Below are positions 56,769 to 64,000 of a stretch of 64,000 bases of DNA, piece by piece (position 1 is the first letter of the stretch; each line of letters starts with the position of its first letter). This DNA comes from Takakia lepidozioides (lineage: Eukaryota > Streptophyta > Takakiopsida > Takakiales > Takakiaceae). Both the position numbers and the translations under genes were made by a program. The stretch spans positions 41,829,053-41,893,052 of the forward strand of contig CM060732.1 of assembly GCA_030704615.1 (NCBI GenBank), in the 5' to 3' direction. The notes beneath the pieces are model-generated. The model saw only the letters and a list, made by a program, of their open reading frames with translations. It searched no databases and was not told where the DNA came from.

Positions 56769-58991
56769 CTGTGTGAGGACTGTAGTTTTACACTGACTAA
56801 TTGATCCTGTTCGCCACCTATGTATCTAATAAAGTTTCGTCTTCAAAATCAGCAGTGAAATAGTGTGGACACTCTGCCTTTATGTGCTACTTCCCGCGGC
56901 TCGACTATTCATGGCCAAATTACAACTGGTAACCTGGCTATGTTCACAGCTTTTGCCAAAGCGGCCCAACGACAACCAAGTGGGTGAAGCTTCAAGTGTG
57001 AGATGTTGCGAGGTTGCGTACCTGATTGTGCAGAGGTTCAGAAAACCATCCCTCTGCACATCCAAAAATCCAAACCAATTAAGCGCGATTTCACTCTCAA
57101 GCTACAAGGGTGGTTATAACTAGGTTGTAAGGGGAGTTATAATATAATGGCCCATAATCAGGTGTTCTACAGGATGATGCTCTCATGGATACATGTGTTC
57201 ACAGGGTAATGATTTTCTCTCTTATCTCCGGCTGTAGGGAAAATCCCACAATGGCCAACAACTGACTCCGGAATATGGTATCAATAATACAAAAGGCGGC
57301 AGTGTTTTACCATGACTCCCCAGAGCTTGTAGGTATGTGCTCCTGCAGAAATGTGTCTGTAAAATGTTATGTGCTACTGTGGCCTTGAGATATCAACAGC
57401 AGTGAAGAGTAACGCACCAAATTGTCCACCACCTGTCCGTAGGTAGCCTCTCTTGAGTCAGCCCTGCCAGGCAACACCAAGGCATTATGTTGTGAATTAG
57501 GCTGATGACAAATATTTTACTGCTAAATTGGTGTTATACCTATCTGTACCAGCTGATACAATGATCTCCTCATTTAAAAGTATCCATAGAGGGGTAGATG
57601 GCAAACAATTGGCATTTTATTTTCTAACCTCCTCTCATTGCTCGCGTTTAGCTTGAACAGCTGGCTGAGATGCTGTTTGCCATGAAGGAGGGATGAATAA
57701 TTCCCCAGCTAGCAATCTGATGCCAAAAGCAAATCAATTTCAAATAGACACCTCTTATATATGACCATCTTTTCCCCTTTCAGCTCCAGGGATTGCAGGT
57801 CCTCTGGCCTTTTATATGCATAACATCTTAAGAAGGGTGAATTCAGCAATTGACACACTTGACAAGAAGTGGATTATCTTCCACTCCAAGGGGCTCTGTA
57901 GGGATCATGTGGCTTCTAGTCCCCATAATCAGACTGATCTGACATCTATGTGTAGGTGGTATTTTATTTGTACATTTAAAAGGGGTTTCTGGTGTCTTTG
58001 AAATGGCTTAGTCAGCACACATCTCAGACTATTCACACCATATTTATCTGTGCAAACCTTCAACCATAGATATTTTGCGACGACCAACCAAGAATCTCAG
58101 CAACTGATGCCCCACAGATTGCATCAAAGTGCAGTCTACTTAGCTTAGTTATGGATGGTTGCATCCGATGAACAATTCAAGTTGACCATGAACAGTTTGA
58201 GAAGGGAGAGACCGAAATCGCAGAGTGGGAGCGAGGGACACGGATATAATAGGAACCAGGGGTACGCGAACAAGCAGAGTTATGGAAGGTACCGGAACTC
58301 ACAACAACAGTGGATGAAGATGGCGTTATGCGGTTTCTAAGAACAAAGACAGCAGAGCGAACACATAGGCATAGACAAAGGAGATACACTGGTAGATAAC
58401 ACCTGAACTGCAAAGCTCCGACCAAGTCTTCTCCCGTACCCGGTGCACTGACTTTCACATCCAAGACATCGCCATAGCTACAAACTCCTACAGACCAGCC
58501 TCTTCCTCTTCCTCTTCCTCTTCCATCTGCAGCCATCAAAGCATTGACGCATTCACAAGAATCGCGTGGAAGCAACTCATCAATCTCGTCATTGGAAATC
58601 GCGGGAAAAGGATCGTCTACAGGGAGATAGGGCACCCGGTCCGGTGTTCAATTCCTGGATAGTCTAAAACATTTCCCTAGCATATTGAAATTAGGTCTAG
58701 CTCCTCGGATAAACTTCTAAGAGGTTAGCGGGCCGATCCCACGTCTCTTTCTCACTTTTGTCGTAGTTAGCATTTTGCCGACAGAATGAAGGCTCAACGT
58801 TTTCCGACTTTGGTAGTCTCCCTCTCAGTTTGTGAGACTGTCTCTTCTCTGTCTCTTGCAGTCAAAGTGTGAATCTGACTCTGCTTGCCTTGTTTCACCT
58901 CAAGTTTGTACCCCCTTCCTTTCTTACGCTACATTCATAAACCTTCCCTTTCCAGTCACAGAGGAGAGGGAGGCAAGTGGGTTGGGTGGAG
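56769..58991. other. Uncertain region upstream of mS33
   Basis: Several short exon-like pieces occur: LEQLAEMLFAMKEG (plus, about 57651-57692, after GTTTAG) and PGIAGPLAFYMHNILRRVN (plus, about 57784-57842, after TTTCAG), and a minus-strand open frame 58403-58635 with an acidic start but no ATG before MAADGRGRGRGRG. None can be assigned. The last 350 bp should contain the mS33 promoter and leader. Confidence 0.3.
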
Positions 58992-59431
58992 ATGAACGCG
59001 ACCAGGGGCATTGCAGAGGCCGCGGCGCGCATCTTCGGTAATGTCATAGGAAATGGGATGCGATCGGGGCATAAGGTTTTGCGAGCCAAGCTTACCGGGG
59101 AGAAGATTTTGGGGTGGTACCCTACCCCCATTCAGAAGTTGGACCCCATGTACGAAGATCCAAAGGAAAAACGGTGCGCTCCTTTCTCTCCCTCCTCCTG
59201 TCTCTCTTTTCTTGTTTTCACTCAATGCTGGAATTGTGTATTCTGGGTGAAGTGAAATGCAACGTATGTTTAAGCGAAGGAAGCTATGTCAAAGATGTGC
59301 GAGGTACGCCTGACAGTCGTTTGTGGATTGGATCTGGCAGACGTTTGGTGAAGCTGGAAAGATTGAAGCGGCGGGGCAAGGGCCCACCCAAAAAGGGCCA
59401 TGGGAAACGTGCTGCCAAGCGTAGCAAGTAG
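58992..59431 (+). CDS. Mitochondrial small-subunit ribosomal protein mS33, two exons
   Basis: Exons 58992-59173 and 59341-59431 join across a GT-AG intron to give 90 residues. It starts MNATRGIAEAAARIFGNVIG, continues with KILGWYPTPIQKLDPMYEDP and ends with LKRRGKGPPKKGHGKRAAK. This is the plant mS33 (S27/S33 family) pattern, a component of the mitoribosome small subunit head. Size is close to the family norm. The ATG at 58992 was preferred to a GTG 15 bp upstream. No separate targeting peptide is visible; the basic N-terminal helix may serve, which is usual for this small protein. Confidence 0.92.
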
Positions 59432-60530
59432 CCCTATCAGTGTAGCGTTTTCTTGGGTACTACAGTCTTTGTAGAAGTCTGATCTCGATGCAGAGATGTG
59501 AGAGGTGGTCCTTGGAAGGATCGTTCTGCTAGCCCTCGTTACTTACAGCTAAAAGAGATGCAGGGCTTGTCGCAGGAATGCAATTGTGGACTGCACGAGG
59601 AATCGAGAACCTTTTGTATATTCTATCCCCCTGAAATTTGTTAATGGAAAGCATCACTTGTTCACAGCTGCATGTTGATTGCAACTGTATACCCTTACAA
59701 ACAAATGCAAGCCTTCTTTGAAGCTTTATCACAAAAGGGAAGAGATTTGAAAAATTCGGCCTCAATGAAATGCCCACTAAAACACACAAATATGGGAAAC
59801 TTGTTTAGCAAACCGCCACAATTTGGGAAAGCCAACACTCCCTGGCGGTTCTATGCTTCACACCATGGACGTACTTAGTTTTCATGGTGTGAATCTCGGC
59901 ATGGAAAAGTTAGTACCCTAGCCTCGTCTGCACGTTCAGCCAGTGTATCAATTTCATTCAGTCGTCTTCACCCATTTGCTCGAACAAATATCCATAGGTT
60001 AACAATTCCGGTTTTGCAATAGATTGATGGCATCTCGTATGTCGATAGCTGCCATATATCCGAAAAAACTACGACCATTTGCAATCTTTCGAGCAAACCC
60101 CGAAGATCGAGCCAGATGGTGAATATAGAGAGTGAAAGGGTGAACCTGTTGAGCAGGCGCAACATCCCCATTGACAAAGACTTCCATTTGTGACACCAAA
60201 AATGAAGACACCGCCATGCTTGTTCGTCTTCTCTCATGTTGGTGCACTCCCGCCCTCGCCATCGACTTCCACCTCATTTGCTACTTCCACTCCCTGTAGA
60301 AATTTTTTCCCACCAGTGAACTGTGAATCTGGTCTCAAGAAAATAGACGTGGTTAGCTCTGCTGTATGGGTACAAACTCTCGTGGGTATTGAGCAATTCG
60401 GGATTGTGGACATCACTCGGGGAGTGTGATATATGCTCACTACAGATCCCTCACTACCAATCACCCATATTTGGAAAGCTCCCTGCACCTACCGTGCGTG
60501 AGCTTGCGATTGTGATCGTAGCTTGCAGCC
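59432..60530. other. Between mS33 and the S23 copy
   Basis: Includes the mS33 3' flank. A minus-strand open frame (60277 to 59999, 92 codons, starting MRWKSMARAG) and a plus-strand frame (59672-59878) match nothing known to me. The final part should be the leader of the S23 copy. Confidence 0.35.
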
Positions 60531-61896
60531 ATGGGGTAAGATTCTGGAATTTCATATTGTGTTGATTAGGATAATTGCTCGTGATTTTAGTCGGGATTGT
60601 ACCGAGTGTTTGTACTTCCAAAGTCTCTTTGAAGCAATTGAAGACTACATCTCATGGTGGAATGTAAAATCACCTATGGTGGTAGGAGTCTCCTCAATGA
60701 ATACGTCTGCCACTTGGACGATGCTTCACAACATGAGGGTGAATGCTGTCTTCTCTTGCGGCTTCTGCTGGTGATGCTTCTTTCGGCGAGGCTTATGCTT
60801 TTGTCTCTATGAATCCTAAACTTAGGCCCATCAGGATCGCCTTTGGACTATTTTGAGCCGAGGAAACCTTTTGCAAAATTATTAAGCTAGTTTCCTCCTC
60901 TCGATTTGTTTTTCTCCACGCCTATTTCTAGTCTTGGCTAGGTTGTGGGACTGTCGTCATGGAATCACGGATCGAGAATGGAGGCCACCCACGACTTCCA
61001 GATTCTAAAGTCAGTGCACAAATGCTAGAGAAGACCCTGTTTTCCTCGTGATAACTGCTAGCACAGAACTGTGCCTAAATGTCCGTCCCACAATTTGGTA
61101 GTGCCTCTTTTAGATGTTTTCCATTTTGCACTGGGTGCCCAATAGAACTCTGCGGTTCACTACTCTAGTGAAATAACTCTCTGTGATTAAACTGGATTTC
61201 ACCTGAAGTACCAAGACTCTCAGATTGAGCTTGGTGTAGCTGTCCAGGGGGCATTTTAGGACTGGTCCTGATCTGTTCAGAGCAGGTTGAACCTGAAGAG
61301 TAGTTGACCTCAATTGCAATCTAAATTACGAGCCAAATATATGGCTTGGACTTGTATCAGGGTTCCTTGTGTGCGGTTATCCAGATGCCATACTTATCTT
61401 CAAGCTGAGACACATGTTCTTTGTGAATTTTTAGTATAGTTTTCTCTCATACATTATTTGTGTTGGTAAGTTCTTTTAAGTGCGTCTGTTCAATTAGATC
61501 AGACAGCAACCTCTGCTAGTGTAGCAATACAGAATTGTGCTGTCAAAAGGTTGTGTGATCTGGTTGCTGATTTTTCTCCAACTGTAATGCAGAAAATAGT
61601 GCTCACTTTGAATGAGGGTGCTTTGACAAAATCTAAATCCCTTGCTCTGACTATATGCCTGCACACTGTCCACTACTTGCCTTGATTTTTCCAAAATTAA
61701 GCAAAGGTAGAGTGCTAAATCTTTTCACTTTCTGGAGCAGGAAGACACGAGGAATGGGAGCAGGGCGTAAGCTTAAGAACTACCGACGAGCGCAGCTGTG
61801 GGCTGACTTGTCCTACAAGCAGAGTCACTTCGGTAATGAGTGGAAGAAGCCCTTTGCAGGCTCTTCACATGCCAAGGGCATTGTCCTTGAGAAAAT
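60531..61896 (+). pseudogene. Ribosomal protein S23 (uS12) gene copy, 5' exons only
   Basis: A 5-nt coding exon (ATGGG, 60531-60535) with donor GTAAGA joins exon 61741-61896 to give [14 protein letters not shown] and then [20 protein letters not shown]. This is the start of cytosolic uS12 and keeps the usual tiny first coding exon. The donor after LEK at 61897 is good. The next exon, which should encode the IEAKQPNSAIRKC region, is not found in the remaining 2.1 kb. The region between residues 15 and 36 carries about eight replacements (for example a Leu where Arg is nearly invariant before WAD) in one of the most conserved ribosomal proteins. I therefore regard it as a partial or decaying copy. 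A long intron with the rest beyond the window remains possible. Confidence 0.7.
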
Positions 61897-63614
61897 GTGA
61901 GATAGTTTTTTGACGTAGCTCAAATTATTGCTAACAGTTAGAAAGTGAGGTGTGCAGTAATTTAGCGTTAGGCACAGCCCTACTGGTTGTATGAGATGAA
62001 TAATATTCAAGATTTGTATCAGGTAGCAGTTCATGTCAGACCTCATTTTGCAGCGTGGTGGAGACAATCACCGTTAATTCCTGAAGAGATCTGTATTTCT
62101 GTCCATGTCACAAAGAAAGAGGGTCTGGACAGTGAATCTGATGATGACTGTCATGCAACCCGCCCATAGCCTTTACCTTACTTCATATGAATGACTCCAA
62201 AAGAAGTTGTAAAGGAGGGTTCCATGGGGAAGACACTTTGTATGTTGATTGCTGATAGAGTTGATGACAACAGACCTGCTCTAGACAACTTTGCTCTAGG
62301 TGGCTGAAGGTGGAGCTCACTAATGGAGTCTCAAAGGGGCCTGAAACTGTGCAGAGTTAGATTTTATGGCCATAAGTAGATGGCCAGTCATGCTGTGTCT
62401 GTAATCAAAGTTTTCTGGTATGGGAGGGCTTGGGCCTCCTCCTCGCAGGGCCCCCTTGGAATGTAGCTTGTGACACTCAGTTGCCTTTTAATCTGGCACA
62501 TGGGGAGTTCCTGGGCTTTTGTAAAGACAGAAGCTTGATGCTCAGCCATCGTTGATTTCAGTCTCCTTGCCTGTGGTCTAGCTTGATGCCATATATTTGG
62601 GATTTATGTACTTGGTGTGTCCTTATCACAGGTTTGCTGAAGACCGATTGAAGGAACATTCAAGAGGTGAGTATTCAGCTTGTACATCCCCCTTCCTCTG
62701 GTCTGGAGTTGAAGTCCCATTGAGCCCTGTTATTAGTCCAAGTGAAGGACAGGTGGGGAGAGTCAGCCAAGTGGAACTTCTTGAACTGTCTGAACAGCAG
62801 CCTATATCGAGAGATAGCTGACCCTTTCCTCCCTGCTTCTGTTTGCTGTTCAAAGGAGGGGGATAGAGAGAGAGAGAATCTACTCGTAAGACTACGTTTG
62901 TTGGAATAGCTTTACATTTGTCTGATAGTCCTACTCCATAGTCATCAGGAAGGTCAGGGCCACCATAGTCGTATCATAAGTAGAGAGAATCTTCTGTTTA
63001 CTGTTCAAAGGAGAGGGAGAGAATCCTCAAATTTATTTTAAAAGCCACAACATCTAAGATGTATTTTGACATGTTATTATACATCATCTGATAGAGATCG
63101 CCGCGTTGATCTGAGAGATGACGTGTTTGGAGGGGTTGGATGAGGTAGCATTCCCTCCGTTGCTCTGGGGTAAGGGTAGGCTCCTCTCTTTGCTGCGGAG
63201 TAAGCCAATGCTGCTGCATGCGCTAGCTGGAGGGTAAAGGAGGGTTCCATGGAGAAGACACCTTTGTATGTTGAGAGGGAGAGAGCAAGCAACGCAGGGA
63301 GGAACAAGGTGGATCACTGACAGTATCATGTATGTACTCCAAAATGAGTTGATGGTCTTATTCCAACTTACAGGCCCTAAGCCAGATCTCTTCATTGCAG
63401 CTTCCTTCTTGCTCACAGACAGATTTGTCTTTTGAGTTGTCTTTGTTTTTATAGTTGTACTTTGTCACTTGGATCTTTTGGGTCTCTCGCGGATGTTTAA
63501 AGGTTCTCTCTTTCTGTTTTCCTCTCTTGGGGGTTCCCCGTACGCATCTTTCACATTTCTTTTCTAAGTCCTCTCTACTACCAAATCTCAGGCTGCTACT
63601 TTCTACCCTTCTAG
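61897..63614. other. Sequence after the S23 exons
   Basis: No ribosomal protein exon found. A short exon-like piece, RFAEDRLKEHSR (about 62630-62668, after TATCACAG and before GTGAG), cannot be assigned. The phrase TGTTTACTGTTCAAAGGAG at about 62994 partly repeats 62839-62858, a small local duplication. Confidence 0.35.
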
Positions 63615-63817
63615 AGGCAACTTGTTGGCCACAAGTCTGTCTGTGGCCTCAAGTGGTCTTATGATGATCGAGAGCTTGCTTCTGGGGGGAATGACAATCA
63701 GCTATTTGTCTGGAATCCAGCAATCAACCCAACCTGTGGTGAAGTTTAGTGAATACTGCAGCAGTGAAGGCCCTTGCTTGGTCACCACATCAGCATGGCT
63801 TGCTAGCTTCGGCAGGG
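63615..63817 (+). pseudogene. CDC20/FZR (CCS52-type) WD40 fragment, frameshifted
   Basis: After an acceptor-like TTCTAG the frame reads QLVGHKSVCGLKWSYDDREL and ASGGNDNQLFVWN, the hallmark of plant FZR/CCS52 activators of the anaphase-promoting complex. Relative to the family one Glu codon is missing in HKS-VCGLKW. After VWN the frame shifts to TQPVVKFSE and then again to AAVKALAWSPHQHGLLAS, after which similarity ends. No neighbouring FZR exons are visible. A dead fragment. Confidence 0.85.
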
Positions 63818-64000
63818 CGATTACAGGGTTAACAGAGGTGGTCATGTATAGGGAAAAGCCGGGCAGAACAGAGTGAAGCTCAACATGCAAGAGCTTTAAA
63901 GGCCACCTGAGATTCAGAGTCTGTTTGTTTGCTTCAGTGGTTTGGATGCTCTGTCATGTGTCAGATTTGTAAGTTTGCTAGATGCAGTTCCTAGTGGATA
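63818..64000. other. Right edge, nothing recognised
   Basis: The FZR similarity stops at about 63817 and the remaining bases show no known motif. Confidence 0.3.

Noticed and set aside
58403-58635. First exon of a minus-strand gene divergent from mS33
   Set aside because: The attractive acidic frame begins at GTG with an in-frame TGA just upstream and no ATG; the only ATG start gives a short Gly/Arg-repeat peptide. Kept only as a note.
60000-60277. Small minus-strand gene of 73-92 codons
   Set aside because: Open but without homologue or splice support; cannot be told from chance.

Overview
The window is nuclear DNA of a green land plant. It holds intron-containing genes for plant families (a RUP-type WD40 repressor of UV-B signalling, ORC5, myo-inositol oxygenase, mitochondrial ribosomal protein mS33), a degenerate PLS-type pentatricopeptide-repeat (PPR) copy, a chromodomain Ty3/gypsy element, a CACTA-like element, tRNA-derived SINEs and LINE pieces. 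The long TE-filled spaces, GA microsatellites and intronless PPR relic fit a seedless plant (fern, lycophyte or bryophyte), but that lineage call is a guess.

Layout. 1-6.1 kb: two RUP genes lie head to head, one on the minus strand and cut by the left edge, one complete on the plus strand, with a 3.8 kb spacer between them. 7.2-11.3 kb: a complete seven-exon ORC5 on the minus strand, with an E2F-type site about 0.2 kb upstream of its ATG. 12.5-22.2 kb: divergent from ORC5, a plus-strand gene that I assemble as a long disordered N-terminal exon followed by MyTH4 and FERM exons; no motor domain is visible. 23-38 kb: a repeat island with retroposon tails, a CACTA-like element, a 122-bp tandem repeat, a broken multi-exon gene of unknown function, the PPR pseudogene, SINE copies, a pogo/Tigger-like transposase relic, duplicated and foldback repeats, and a short inverted-repeat element. 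38.0-42.3 kb: a complete ten-exon myo-inositol oxygenase gene. 44.7-51.7 kb: a full-length chromovirus LTR retrotransposon with matching 5-bp target duplications. 52-56 kb: degraded LINE sequence with a probable nested insertion and a foldback element. 59.0-59.4 kb: the two-exon mS33 gene. 60.5-63.8 kb: a 5' part of a ribosomal protein S23 gene and a frameshifted CDC20/FZR WD40 fragment, both probably duplicated gene pieces.

The functional genes do not form a pathway: UV-B signalling, DNA replication licensing, inositol catabolism and mitochondrial translation are each represented singly. The most unusual item is the motor-less MyTH4-FERM gene. Exon boundaries for ORC5, myo-inositol oxygenase, mS33 and the S23 copy were set by hand from splice consensus, reading phase and family alignment; phases agree throughout those models.
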